DNA of 46,296 nt, taken from positions 104,077-150,372 of the forward strand of contig MGQB01000030.1 in the NCBI GenBank assembly GCA_001797675.1, in the 5' to 3' direction. This stretch comes from Deltaproteobacteria bacterium RBG_13_43_22 (GTDB taxonomy: Bacteria; Desulfobacterota; RBG-13-43-22). A program made the position numbers and the translations under genes. Each line of letters begins with the position of its first letter. Position 1 is the first letter of the stretch. The notes beneath the pieces are model-generated. The model was not told where the DNA came from and did not search any database. It saw only the letters and a program-made list of their open reading frames with translations. Positions 16,626 to 25,438 of the stretch are shown here, piece by piece.

Positions 16626-17894
16626 CTACCCCCCCCCTCTAGCCATCTTGGCCATGTCCCACATGGGCATAAAGACGGCCAGGGCCAGGAAAACGAGCAT
16701 GCCCCCCATAAAGAGAATGACAATGGGTTCGATCAGGGAAGAAAGGTTTTTGATGGCCGAATCCACTTCCTTGTCGTAAAAATCAGAGACCTTTTCCACA
16801 ATCTCATCCAGGGTTCCGGAGGACTCCCCTACGGCAAACATCTGGTAGACCAGAGGAGGAAATATGGATTTATCTTTCATCTTCTCCGACAAAGTCCCCC
16901 CGTCCTTGACCGATTGTTGAATGCTCATAATAATATTGGAGATAAAAATATTTCCTACCGTAGAAGCGGAAATCGCCAGAGTCTCCAGCATCGGAAGACC
17001 GCTCCGGTTTAACGTTACAAACATCCGGGTAAAGCGGGACATGGCGATCTTGGTATAAAGGGGTCCCATAATCGGCATCCGGATTTTGAATCGATCGAAA
17101 ACCAACCGGCCGGCTTCGGTTCGAATATACCATTGGAATCCGGCGATCACCCCTATAAGGACCCCAAAAATCAGATACCAGTAGGTGGAAAAATAATAAT
17201 TCATGGCCAGCATTATGCGGGTGGGCAGGGGCAGTGCAGTCTTAAATCCCTTAAACATAACGGAAAACTTAGGAATGATGAAATAAACGGCAAAGAAAAA
17301 AGCACCGATCAGAGCCCCCATGACCATCTTGGGATATCGGGTGGCCGCTTTAACACGGGCCTTCGTCTCTATTTCGTATTCTAAAAAGAAAACAATCCGG
17401 TTCAGGACCTCATCCAACTTGCCGGAAGCCTCTCCGGCCCGAACCATGTGTATATAAATATCTGAAAATATTTTGGGATAGCGGGATAGGGCGTCGGATA
17501 AAGGGTCTCCCTCTTTTATCCGGTCCAAAACATCCAGAAGGGCATCTCTCAACAGAGGGGTTTTACTTTGTTCAGAAAGGATGGAGAGGCCGGTGGTAAT
17601 GGGGATACCGGCCCGCATCACCGTAGCCAGTTGGCTGGTGAAAAACAAAAGATCTTTGGGCTTGACCTTTTTGAATTTTTCCAAAAACCCAAAGGAAATT
17701 TCCTTCCCCAAACCCGTCCCTTCCTTCGGGCCTGTTGAGGAGGAAACGGCTTTTCCTGACGAGACTTGTATTTGTACCGGGATATATCCCATGCCCCCGA
17801 TTTGACCGGCGATATCGGATCGACTGGACCCTTCCATCTGCCCGGTAATGAGTTTGCCTCCTCTATCTCTGGCTCTATAACTGAACTGGGGCAT
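16626..17894 (-). CDS. mshG: Pilus inner-membrane platform protein (PilC/GspF/MshG)
   Basis: 422 aa, the usual length of the family. Starts PQFSYRARDRGGKLITGQMEG, a GspF N-terminal signature. Two T2SSF domains follow (about residues 85-205 and 290-410), each a helical bundle with SALSRYPKIFSDIYIHMVRAGEA-type and FPPLVYQMFAVGESSG-type motifs, separated by membrane helices. It is the inner-membrane core acted on by the MshE ATPase. It is followed on the minus strand by the pilin gene and preceded, after an oppositely oriented small gene, by mshE. Confidence 0.92.
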   Translation of the reverse strand: MPQFSYRARDRGGKLITGQMEGSSRSDIAGQIGGMGYIPVQIQVSSGKAVSSSTGPKEGTGLGKEISFGFLEKFKKVKPKDLLFFTSQLATVMRAGIPITTGLSILSEQSKTPLLRDALLDVLDRIKEGDPLSDALSRYPKIFSDIYIHMVRAGEASGKLDEVLNRIVFFLEYEIETKARVKAATRYPKMVMGALIGAFFFAVYFIIPKFSVMFKGFKTALPLPTRIMLAMNYYFSTYWYLIFGVLIGVIAGFQWYIRTEAGRLVFDRFKIRMPIMGPLYTKIAMSRFTRMFVTLNRSGLPMLETLAISASTVGNIFISNIIMSIQQSVKDGGTLSEKMKDKSIFPPLVYQMFAVGESSGTLDEIVEKVSDFYDKEVDSAIKNLSSLIEPIVILFMGGMLVFLALAVFMPMWDMAKMARGGG

Positions 17895-17975
17895 CGCTTG
17901 TTGGCCTTACCTAATTAAAACCTTGATTTAAGCTTCGAAGATGTGTTAAATAAGTCTTATTAAGGAGGATATTTT

Positions 17976-18404
17976 ATGACGAAAGATTCTATAAAATTGG
18001 TCCATTGTGTTCTTTCCAAGAAAAAGGGGACTAAAAAGAAAGCCGAAGCCCGCTTCATCCCTTATCAAGAGTTTGAATTATGGAAATATTTTATTTCCCA
18101 CCAATATGAGGTGACCGTCTCGGAAGAAGATATTTACCTTTGGATACCTCAAAAAGAATTCGAAAGAAAAAAGGCCAGCTTTGTCCATGTCGAGTGGCTT
18201 CCGGTTCACAAAATAACCCTTTATTTCTTTCTGAAAAATGAGGGCGTTCTCGTCCCCGTAACCCGGTTTTTTCAGGAATCGGACTATCCAAAAGTAAAGC
18301 CTCTTTTTTTAAAACACTTCGAAGAATTTCAAGATGAAGGCCATATGACCAAGGTCCTGGAACATATCCAGGAAGAAAAGGGCGTTTGCCTGAAAAATAT
18401 TTAA
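17976..18404 (+). CDS. Hypothetical protein within the pilus locus
   Basis: 142 aa, not recognised. The protein is soluble-looking and rich in Lys, Glu, Phe and aromatic residues (ARFIPYQEFELWKYFISHQY, IYLWIPQKEFER), with no signal peptide or membrane segment. A clear AAGGAGG lies eight nt before the ATG, so it is a real gene. It is the only plus-strand gene in the first 24 kb, it is divergent from mshG and its stop overlaps that of mshE. Its setting suggests acquisition or a pilus-related regulator, but no function can be read from the sequence. Confidence 0.65.
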   Translation: MTKDSIKLVHCVLSKKKGTKKKAEARFIPYQEFELWKYFISHQYEVTVSEEDIYLWIPQKEFERKKASFVHVEWLPVHKITLYFFLKNEGVLVPVTRFFQESDYPKVKPLFLKHFEEFQDEGHMTKVLEHIQEEKGVCLKNI

Positions 18405-20113
18405 ATAAACGTTGCTTCCTTGGGAGTAACCCGGTTAAGTTCCTCCACCGTGGTGATCCCGGCCAACACTTTAGCGATCCCATCTTCCCGTAAGGATTTC
18501 ATCTGCTGTTTCAGGCGGGCATACTCTTCGATCTCCCCTTGGGTCGCTTTCCGAAGGATCATCTCTTTCAATTCTTTGTCCACAATTAAAATTTCAAAAA
18601 TCCCCAGCCGCCCCTTATAGCCGGATCCTTTACAGAAGGAACAGCCCTTCCCCCGATGCAAGACCACTTCCTGATCGGTTGAAAGTCTTAATTCTTTGAG
18701 CTCCGCTTCGGAAGCGGTGTATGGTTCTTTGCAGCGGGTGCAGATGAGCCGTACCAACCGTTGGGCGATAACTCCTTCCACGGCAGAGGAGATCAAGAAG
18801 GCATCCACTCCCATATCCGCTAAACGAATCAGGGAACTGGGGGCATCGTTGGTGTGGAGGGTTGAAAGGACCAGGTGGCCGGTCAGGGCGGACTGAACAG
18901 CGATTTCCGCTGTTTCAATATCCCGGATCTCTCCCACCATGATCCCGTCCGGATCTTGTCTGAGGATAGAACGCAAGCCCACGGCAAAGGTCAGCCCGGC
19001 CTTGACATTGATCTGGCACTGACGAATCAGATCCAATCGATACTCCACCGGATCCTCGAGGGTAACAATATGTTTTTCCGGCGAGTTAATGGTATTTAAA
19101 ACGGCATATAAGGTAGTGGTCTTGCCGCTGCCGGTCGGGCCGGTAACTAAAATAAATCCATAGGGCTTTTGAATCAAATACCTGATCTTTTCCATGTCCC
19201 GGGGGAGAAAACCGAGGTCTTCCAGGCGAATGATAATGCTGGATTGATCCAGAATTCGCATGACCACATTTTCTCCGTAAATAGTCGGGAAGGTCGAAAC
19301 CCGGGAATCGATCACCTTGTTATCCATGGTGAACTTAAAGCGTCCGTCTTGCGGGTAACGCTTTTCGGAGATATCCATTTTGCTCATGATCTTGATTCGG
19401 GAGATGACCGGGGCAATAAACTTGGGTCCCAAAGAGGAGGTTTCCTTTAATATCCCATCGATCCGGTACCGAATCCGCAGGGCCCTCTCGTCCGGTTCTA
19501 AATGGATGTCGCTGCATCGTTCTTTAATCGCTTCGGAGATAATTAAATTGACTAATTGGCTGATTGGGCCTTCATCAACAATAGCCTCCTCTTCATCTTC
19601 TGTCTCGGTTGACTCCTCTTCACCGGCATAGGCCTGTAAATCCTCCGGGGTTGTTTCGATCTTGTCCATCAAAGAGGACTCATAGAGAGTTTCCAGGGTC
19701 GTAAGAATATCTTGTTCAGAAGCGATCACCGGCTCAATCTCCAAACCGGTTTTAAAAGCCAGGTCGTCCAAGGCAAAAATATTTAAAGGATCGGCCATGG
19801 CCACCATGAGGACTTGGCCCATTTGGGCCAAAGGGACCACTAAATGTCTTCTGGCCACCTTGTCGGGGATTAATTTGGCCAGCGAACGGTCTATCTTTTC
19901 CTCTTTGAGGTTGACATAATTGAGCTTGAGCTGATGGGCCAGTGTTTTAATTAAGTTTTCTTCGGTGATGAAGCCCATGCGGATCAAGGTTTTCCCTAAA
20001 CGATCCTTGGTTTTTTTCTGGGCTTCTATGGCCACGGCCACCTGATCCGGCGTAATCATCCCGGCCTGGATTAAGATATCCCCTAACCTTAATTTCTTCT
20101 TATCTCTTTGCAT
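18401..20113 (-). CDS. mshE: Pilus extension ATPase (PilB/GspE/MshE)
   Basis: 570 aa. Two MshEN/GspE N-terminal domains occupy about residues 1-145, the second kind known to bind c-di-GMP in MshE. The ATPase core has Walker A GPTGSGKTTT at 325-334, the Asp box near 353-360, Walker B GEIRDIETAEIA at 394-405 and the His box LVLSTLHTND at 414-423. A tetracysteine zinc site is present (C458, C461, C491, C494). It powers pilus assembly from the cytoplasm with MshG as partner. No strong ribosome binding site is seen at the ATG. Confidence 0.93.
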   Translation of the reverse strand: MQRDKKKLRLGDILIQAGMITPDQVAVAIEAQKKTKDRLGKTLIRMGFITEENLIKTLAHQLKLNYVNLKEEKIDRSLAKLIPDKVARRHLVVPLAQMGQVLMVAMADPLNIFALDDLAFKTGLEIEPVIASEQDILTTLETLYESSLMDKIETTPEDLQAYAGEEESTETEDEEEAIVDEGPISQLVNLIISEAIKERCSDIHLEPDERALRIRYRIDGILKETSSLGPKFIAPVISRIKIMSKMDISEKRYPQDGRFKFTMDNKVIDSRVSTFPTIYGENVVMRILDQSSIIIRLEDLGFLPRDMEKIRYLIQKPYGFILVTGPTGSGKTTTLYAVLNTINSPEKHIVTLEDPVEYRLDLIRQCQINVKAGLTFAVGLRSILRQDPDGIMVGEIRDIETAEIAVQSALTGHLVLSTLHTNDAPSSLIRLADMGVDAFLISSAVEGVIAQRLVRLICTRCKEPYTASEAELKELRLSTDQEVVLHRGKGCSFCKGSGYKGRLGIFEILIVDKELKEMILRKATQGEIEEYARLKQQMKSLREDGIAKVLAGITTVEELNRVTPKEATFI

Positions 20114-20185
20114 GATGGAATAAATTGATCAAAAAAATCTGTTTTCCCTATCGGGTTGTTCCGGACAAGCTTATCCTTGCAAAAA

Positions 20186-20213
20186 CGAAAAGCCGGAATC
20201 CAGTATTATTAAT
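20186..20213. repeat. Half REP-like element
   Basis: The stretch from GCCGGAATCCAG through TATTATTAA is identical to the centre of the copy at 11255. The second hairpin is absent. It lies in the 109-nt gap between folC and mshE. Confidence 0.65.
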
Positions 20214-20222
20214 TACATAACT

Positions 20223-21755
20223 TCAACCCCTTGTCAACATGGATTCTTCCACCCGGCCTTTAATCTTTCTTTCCCACCAGGACCGAGCCTCCCCAACCAC
20301 AAAAAGCGAACCGGTGATTAATATTAAATCCTCTGGTCCGGCCTCTTTTATGGCCTGGGTTATGGCCAAAGGTATGGTTTGAAAAATACGGAAAGGAAGT
20401 CTGGTTCCTTTAATGAATAGCTTTAATTCTTCGGGATCGGCCGATCGGTCGTATTCAGCCCGGGTCAAAAAAATACCGTTTGCCAGGGGGGTAACATAGT
20501 TAAGGGTTTGTTGGATGTTTTTATCCTTCATCATACCGAAGACCATCAGCAATTTTTTATAGGAAAAGGTCCCGGGAAGGTTTTTGGTCAGGGTTTTCAT
20601 CGCCCCGGGATTATGGGCCCCATCCAGGACGATCCGGGGCTTTTCGGACAGCACCTCCATCCTTCCCGGCCAGGACACCTTGCTCAGGCCTGCCCGTATT
20701 TTTCCATCCGGGACAGGGTACTTTTTCTGCATCAATCCAACCACGGCCAAGGCCAGGGCGGCGTTCTTGATCTGATGATCGCCGAGCAAACCTAAGTGAA
20801 GCCCTTTTAATTGCGGATTGCTGATTGCGGATTGCAGAATAAAAGAATCTATATGGCCGAGGGAGTCCGGAGGAACCAATGACTTTTTTATCGGCCCTCG
20901 TCCTTCGTCCTTCGGCAATCTTGCATCCTGCATCCTGGATCTTACATCTTTTCCATTGACGAACGAGGAACGACGAAGGCCGAACGGTTCCTTCATTCCG
21001 AAATCCGAAATCCGAAATCCGAAATATGAAAATTTCCCGTTTTTCAGCTTTCTCGTCTTGAAGTCCCGACCGGCCAAAAACACTGGAGCCCGTCTCTCAC
21101 GGCAAATGGCTTCGATCTGTTCCCGCACCTTCTTTTGGCTCACTCCGGTCACCAAAGGCACACCCGGTTTTATAATCCCGGCCTTTTCCCAGGTTATTTT
21201 TTCAAGGGTCTTTCCCAGATAATCTTGGTGCTCCAAAGAGATGGTGGTGATGACCGTTATCAGGGGATTAATGATATTGGTGGCATCCAGTCTCCCTCCC
21301 AGTCCCACTTCCATAATAGCCAGGTCTACCTTTTCCCGGTAAAAGTAAATCAAGGCCATGGCGGTTACAAACTCAAAAAAAGTGGGCGGCTCTTCCCTTT
21401 CGGTTTTCTCCCTGATCTCCCTGATTAGATCGAGGGTACGGGCTTTGGAAATCATCCGGCCGTTGATTCGGAACCGTTCCCGAAAATCGATCAAATGGGG
21501 TGAAGTGAATAACCCGACTTTATAACCGGCTTGGCTGTAAATAGAGGCCAGCATGGCCGCCACCGAGCCTTTCCCATTGGAACCGGCTATATGCAGGCAG
21601 TTTAACTCCCGGTGTGGATTATGAAAGGCCTTTAGAAGATTTTCGGTTCTGGACAGACCGAATTTGATCCCGAACTTTTGCAGATTATATAAGTAGGAGA
21701 GGGCCTGATCATATACACGGTCATAGCTCAAGCGCTCAAAAGGACGACCGGCCAT
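20223..21755 (-). CDS. folC: Folylpolyglutamate/dihydrofolate synthase with in-frame repeat insertion
   Basis: 510 aa, about 80 longer than usual FolC. P-loop IAGSNGKGSVAAMLA at 57-71, folC signatures FTSPHLIDFRERFRINGR (83-100) and MEVGLGGRLDATN (148-160), ISLEHQDYLG (172-181), WEKAGIIKPG (189-198), and the C-terminal ligase motif VLDGAHNPGAM (376-386). It adds glutamate to dihydropteroate/folate. Residues about 236-316 match no FolC part; they are the translation of heptad repeat DNA, placed at the central-to-C-domain junction between VFLAGRDF and LGLLGDHQIKNAAL. The frame is kept, so the enzyme may tolerate the loop. Confidence 0.9.
   Translation of the reverse strand: MAGRPFERLSYDRVYDQALSYLYNLQKFGIKFGLSRTENLLKAFHNPHRELNCLHIAGSNGKGSVAAMLASIYSQAGYKVGLFTSPHLIDFRERFRINGRMISKARTLDLIREIREKTEREEPPTFFEFVTAMALIYFYREKVDLAIMEVGLGGRLDATNIINPLITVITTISLEHQDYLGKTLEKITWEKAGIIKPGVPLVTGVSQKKVREQIEAICRERRAPVFLAGRDFKTRKLKNGKFSYFGFRISDFGMKEPFGLRRSSFVNGKDVRSRMQDARLPKDEGRGPIKKSLVPPDSLGHIDSFILQSAISNPQLKGLHLGLLGDHQIKNAALALAVVGLMQKKYPVPDGKIRAGLSKVSWPGRMEVLSEKPRIVLDGAHNPGAMKTLTKNLPGTFSYKKLLMVFGMMKDKNIQQTLNYVTPLANGIFLTRAEYDRSADPEELKLFIKGTRLPFRIFQTIPLAITQAIKEAGPEDLILITGSLFVVGEARSWWERKIKGRVEESMLTRG
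20808..21050. repeat. Heptanucleotide repeat block inside folC
   Basis: This block reads as runs of 7-nt units. Four CCGAAAT copies lie at 20998-21025; GCGGATT/GCTGATT/GCGGATT near 20816-20843; TCGTCCT twice near 20899; GCATCCT units near 20925; and ACGAACG/AGGAACG/ACGAAGG near 20960. The units belong to the same family as intergenic arrays elsewhere in the window. The block lies in frame within folC. Confidence 0.75.
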
Positions 21756-22047
21756 TATAAATCTCCCTCTTAATACGAAAATAGAATTCTGGAATCCAGA
21801 ATCCAGGAGTCAGAATTCAGAATAAATCCAGTAACCGCTTGATGCTAAGTTCTATTTTCATTTTTCGTGGCGCCCACATCAAACGGGCATGAGGGTTTAG
21901 TGCGAAAATAAATTCCTGCTCAAAAAGGCAATAGGCTATAAGTATAGAAAAATCACCGAAAGCTTTAAACCTATTACCTATTGCCCCATCGAAGTTTTTT
22001 CATACTTCGTGGCCCCTCTTGGGACATGAGGGTTTAATACGCACTCA
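21756..22047. other. Repeat-rich intergenic region between uvrD and folC
   Basis: No gene is seen. A heptad array (CTGGAAT, CCAGAAT, CCAGGAG, TCAGAAT, TCAGAAT) lies at about 21789-21823. Two imperfect direct repeats, each containing TTCGTGGC and later CATGAGGGTTTA, are at about 21857-21902 and 22006-22042. Confidence 0.5.
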
Positions 22048-24159
22048 TTATCCAAGCTCCAAACGGGCATAATCCAAGTGCAACACCTTGGACCCGTAGC
22101 GTTTAAAAAGAACCCGGACCTTTCGTTCTTGCGGAGGTTCCTGGATCACCCCATTGCCGAAAAGGGGATGAAAGACCTTGGTCCCCTTCGAAAAACCGTC
22201 ATCATCCTCTTTGGAGATCTCACTGACATAGGATGAATGGATCAGAGGTGAATGGTTAGGGACAGACCTTCCCTGCCTCACCAGAAGATCCTCGGGGATA
22301 TCGGCGATGAAATGACACAGGTCATTTTTTTGCCAGCCTCCGCCTCGGTAGGATAAGGATTGAGGATAGGTCAAGAACAGCCTCTCCTTAGCCCGGGTGA
22401 TAGCTACATAAAGGAGCCTTCTTTCCTCCTCCATTTCCTCCGGGTCCAACATGGATTGGGAGGAAGGAAACCGGCCTTCCGTAAGCCAGATTATAAAGAC
22501 CACCTTCCATTCCAGACCTTTGGCGGAATGAACCGTGGACAGGGTCAACTGGTCCTTCTCCTGGCCGTCCGGCTCTTCATAGACCTCCAGGCTCAAATCC
22601 CCCAGCAAGGTCTCCGTTTCGGTGTAATTATAACTCACTCGGATAATTTCTTCGATCTCTTTTTGCCTTCGTTGGGGTTCTTCATATAAACCGGGCAAAA
22701 GGTTCTGGTAATACTCCCAGATCGTCTCCAAGGCCTGGGTAGGCGAACTATCGGGTTGATCGACTAAATTCTGAAACAAGGAGGATAATCCCTTAAGTTG
22801 TGATTTCAATCGAGGATACCTCGATAGGCATTTCAGTCTGGAGACCCAGTCCGGGCAGATCGTCATTTGCCCAACGATCTCCTGTGCCCTTTTGGGACCT
22901 AATCCTTCCAGAAGTTTCAGTATCCTTTCCCAGGCCAAAACATCCATGGGATTATGGGCCACCTTTAAATAAGATAAAAAATCTTTGATATGCGCCCCTT
23001 CGACGAAACGACGACCGCCGTATTTCTTAAAAGGAATGCCCTCCTTTTGGAGAAAAATTTCCAGGTTAAACGAATGATGGCCTGCCCGGAAAAGAACAAC
23101 CATTTCCTGCCAGGGGATCCCCTGATTATGAAATTCCTGAAGTTGCCGGGTTACAAACTGGGACTGGGATTCTTCATAAGGTAATTCGACGCAACAGGGA
23201 GGCTCTCCTTCTTTAAAACGAGAAAACAGACATTTGCTGTACCGTTCTTTAGAATAGCTGATCATCCGATTGGCCAGATTCAAAATCGGCTGAGAACTCC
23301 GAAAATTCTCTTCCAGTTTTATCACCCGGGTCCCGGGAAACTGGTGCGGAAAATTCAGGATGTTTTTAAAGTGGGCACCGCGAAATCCATAAATGGATTG
23401 GGAATCGTCCCCAACCACCATAATATTCCCCTGGGTCAGATAACGGACCATCTCGGCTTGAAGCAGGTTGGTATCCTGATATTCATCCACAAGAACATAC
23501 TGATAAAAAGCGGATAATTTTCGGACCACCCCGGTTTCCTGCCGGAAGAGATGCAGGCACTGACTTAACAGATCGTCATAATCCAACAGACCGTGTTGTC
23601 TTTTAAATGCTTCATAGTCCTGATTTACTTCTTTAAGCTTGGACAGAGAGACCCCGTTCTCGAAAAAGGATTTGGCTAACCCTTCTTCGAAGGTCTGCCC
23701 CCGGTTGACTAAACGACTGAGCAATTCCAGGAACTCTTTTTTATCCGGCAGGTCTTTCTCTTTATCCCATTTTTTCGCCTTGATGATTTTTCCAACCAGT
23801 TCCTCACTGTCTTTTCGATCCAATACGGTCAAGGGTCTGTTAAGACCGATGGTAGCCCCGTAAATCCGCAGGATTTTGTAAGCCAGAGAGTGGAAGGTCC
23901 CTCCGGCCACCCCCTGACAGGACCGGTTCAGCATTTGTTCCACCCGCCGGAGCATCTCCTGGGAGGCCTTGCGGGTGAAGGTCAAAAGAAGAATCCTTTC
24001 CGGAGGTATCCCGTTTTCCACCAGCCAGGCCACCCGATAAACCAGGGTCCGGGTCTTTCCGCTTCCGGCTCCGGCGATAATCAGGGTGGGCCCGTCGGGT
24101 GAGAAAACGGCTTCCTGTTGGGCCCGGTTCAGATTGTTTTGATAATCGATTTCCCCCAT
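22048..24159 (-). CDS. UvrD/PcrA-type superfamily 1 DNA helicase
   Basis: 703 aa. N-terminal LNRAQQEAVFSPDGPTLIIAG gives the Q motif, followed by Walker A AGAGSGKTRT at about 29-38. Further motifs are LLLTFTRKASQEMLRR (Ia), VLVDEYQDTN (II), VVGDDSQSIYGFRGA (III), KLEENFRSSQPIL (IV), LSTVHSAKGLEWKVVFI (V) and RRLLYVAITRAKERL (VI). The C-terminus (VFHPLFGNGVIQEP...VLFKRYGSKVL) is the small tudor-like domain of PcrA/UvrD. It unwinds DNA 3'->5' in repair. The 2B-like region is shorter than in E. coli UvrD, so the exact subfamily is not fixed. Confidence 0.9.
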   Translation of the reverse strand: MGEIDYQNNLNRAQQEAVFSPDGPTLIIAGAGSGKTRTLVYRVAWLVENGIPPERILLLTFTRKASQEMLRRVEQMLNRSCQGVAGGTFHSLAYKILRIYGATIGLNRPLTVLDRKDSEELVGKIIKAKKWDKEKDLPDKKEFLELLSRLVNRGQTFEEGLAKSFFENGVSLSKLKEVNQDYEAFKRQHGLLDYDDLLSQCLHLFRQETGVVRKLSAFYQYVLVDEYQDTNLLQAEMVRYLTQGNIMVVGDDSQSIYGFRGAHFKNILNFPHQFPGTRVIKLEENFRSSQPILNLANRMISYSKERYSKCLFSRFKEGEPPCCVELPYEESQSQFVTRQLQEFHNQGIPWQEMVVLFRAGHHSFNLEIFLQKEGIPFKKYGGRRFVEGAHIKDFLSYLKVAHNPMDVLAWERILKLLEGLGPKRAQEIVGQMTICPDWVSRLKCLSRYPRLKSQLKGLSSLFQNLVDQPDSSPTQALETIWEYYQNLLPGLYEEPQRRQKEIEEIIRVSYNYTETETLLGDLSLEVYEEPDGQEKDQLTLSTVHSAKGLEWKVVFIIWLTEGRFPSSQSMLDPEEMEEERRLLYVAITRAKERLFLTYPQSLSYRGGGWQKNDLCHFIADIPEDLLVRQGRSVPNHSPLIHSSYVSEISKEDDDGFSKGTKVFHPLFGNGVIQEPPQERKVRVLFKRYGSKVLHLDYARLELG

Positions 24160-24246
24160 ACTCTTTTCAATTCAAGATCTCATGCTTAATCATTTCCCGT
24201 AGTCCCTCATTTTTGTGTGCATTCCTCACTCCGAAATCCTAACGAT

Positions 24247-24281
24247 TCTTTAATTCCGGAATCCGAAATCCGCAATCTGCA
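24247..24281. repeat. Degenerate heptanucleotide repeat array
   Basis: Units CCGGAAT, CCGAAAT, CCGCAAT, CTGCAAT in a row, clearly the same family as the block inside folC. It is in the 278-nt gap between the helicase and the VKOR gene, which holds no other gene. Confidence 0.65.
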
Positions 24282-24381
24282 ATTTTAATACGTTGTCTCC
24301 TCATACTAAAAAAAAGGGGGTCTGTAAACCCTGAAATGGCTCTATCCGTGAATGAGGCGGATTCGGGTTCAAAAATTAGAT

Positions 24382-24410
24382 TTGACATTAATCGTTTAGG
24401 ATCATAATAT
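24382..24410 (+). promoter_or_regulatory. Sigma-70-type promoter of the VKOR gene
   Basis: TTGACA (24382-24387), 17-nt spacer, TAATAT (24405-24410). The ATG follows 27 nt later with GGGAG upstream of it. Confidence 0.75.
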
Positions 24411-24437
24411 TTATAGCATCCTTTAAGGGAGAAAGGC

Positions 24438-25334
24438 ATGAACGGAAGGTACGACAGCACATTTTACTTTTTTATCGTCAGCCTCCTGGGTGCAATTTAT
24501 CTGTTGGTGGAAGCAGGGCTTCAGGTGTTCGGAAGGAGCCTTTGTGTCTCTGGAGGGTGCGGGCTCGTGGCTCAACTTGCCCGTTTCGGTGATCTCTCGA
24601 TAATCCTCATAGGTTTCATTGCGCTTGCTTTCCTTACCTTATTGTCCGGTTTGAACCGGAAAAGGCAGAGTGGGCTGCTCGACTCGGCGGTCAACCTCAC
24701 CCTCATCGCCGCCCTGGCCGCCGAGGGATTTTTCGTCGGCTTCCAGGTATTCTGGCTTACAGAGGTATGCCTGCTCTGCTTAAGCGTATTCGGTATCTTT
24801 GTTTCCCTTGGCCTCCTGCGGCTGCTTGCCGGATGGAAAGAGGCGGCGGCGGGCTTCGCCGCATTCGCGGCGGTCCTGTGTCTTGTCGGGTTCGTCCTCC
24901 CGCCGCGAGGCACGGCTCTTCCATCCGACAAAAAAATGATACTTTTCTACAGTACGGAATGCAGGTACTGCGCGGAGATCAAGGAAGAGATCGATAAGAA
25001 CAAGCTCGAGATCACCCCGGTACTCGTCAAGAAATATACGGCGACTCTCAGGAGCTTGGGTGTTGATAGCGTGCCCACGCTTTTCGTGAACGGTCGGAAC
25101 GAAAAGCTCCTGCTGACCGGAAAGGAGGCCATTCACCGCTATCTCGACGCCTCCCAATCATCGGGGAAGTCAACCCCTTCTGTGCCGGTCGCCCCTGTCC
25201 CCAAAAAGGATTCAACGTTGAAAACCGGGAGTTCCGGTTCGGTGTTGCCTTCTGCTTCCTTGTTCGCCCCCAATCCAATATTTAATCCACCCCAGGATGA
25301 AGGGGCCTGCAAACAAGAAGAAAAGTGTGATTGA
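24438..25334 (+). CDS. VKOR-thioredoxin fusion (disulfide bond redox protein)
   Basis: 298 aa. The N-terminal part is a vitamin K epoxide reductase-type quinone-linked membrane protein with four to five helices: Cys36 and Cys41 (CVSGGC) form the loop pair and C111-LLC-114 is the CxxC active site. A thioredoxin/glutaredoxin-fold domain follows (LFYSTECRYCAEI, CxxC at 175-178, cis-Pro segment SVPTLFVNG at 212-220). A Ser/Pro-rich tail from about 240 ends ACKQEEKCD with two more Cys. Bacterial VKOR fusions exchange electrons between quinone and periplasmic thiols. The gene is GC-richer than its neighbours, suggesting transfer. It opens the redox island and has its own promoter. Confidence 0.85.
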   Translation: MNGRYDSTFYFFIVSLLGAIYLLVEAGLQVFGRSLCVSGGCGLVAQLARFGDLSIILIGFIALAFLTLLSGLNRKRQSGLLDSAVNLTLIAALAAEGFFVGFQVFWLTEVCLLCLSVFGIFVSLGLLRLLAGWKEAAAGFAAFAAVLCLVGFVLPPRGTALPSDKKMILFYSTECRYCAEIKEEIDKNKLEITPVLVKKYTATLRSLGVDSVPTLFVNGRNEKLLLTGKEAIHRYLDASQSSGKSTPSVPVAPVPKKDSTLKTGSSGSVLPSASLFAPNPIFNPPQDEGACKQEEKCD

Positions 25335-25438
25335 AGGACCCCTTCGGCCTGAAGGGATTGACTGCCCGGATCCCTTTTACGCGACTTGATTTAATTCTTC
25401 AAGGGTGTGTGCCCGTATCTTGGGGCAGGGAATTTCAA

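Noticed and set aside
18091..18483. Minus-strand frame of 130 codons
   Set aside because: It overlaps the well-formed plus-strand gene at 17976 and the end of mshE; it is a shadow.
20998..21025. Heptamer array as a CRISPR-like repeat
   Set aside because: Units are 7 nt with no spacers; no cas genes are present.
25332..25356. UGA ending the VKOR gene as a possible Sec codon, with a GGCCT-loop hairpin behind it
   Set aside because: The loop starts only 11 nt after the UGA, the read-through would add five residues with no family support, and no Cys is expected there.
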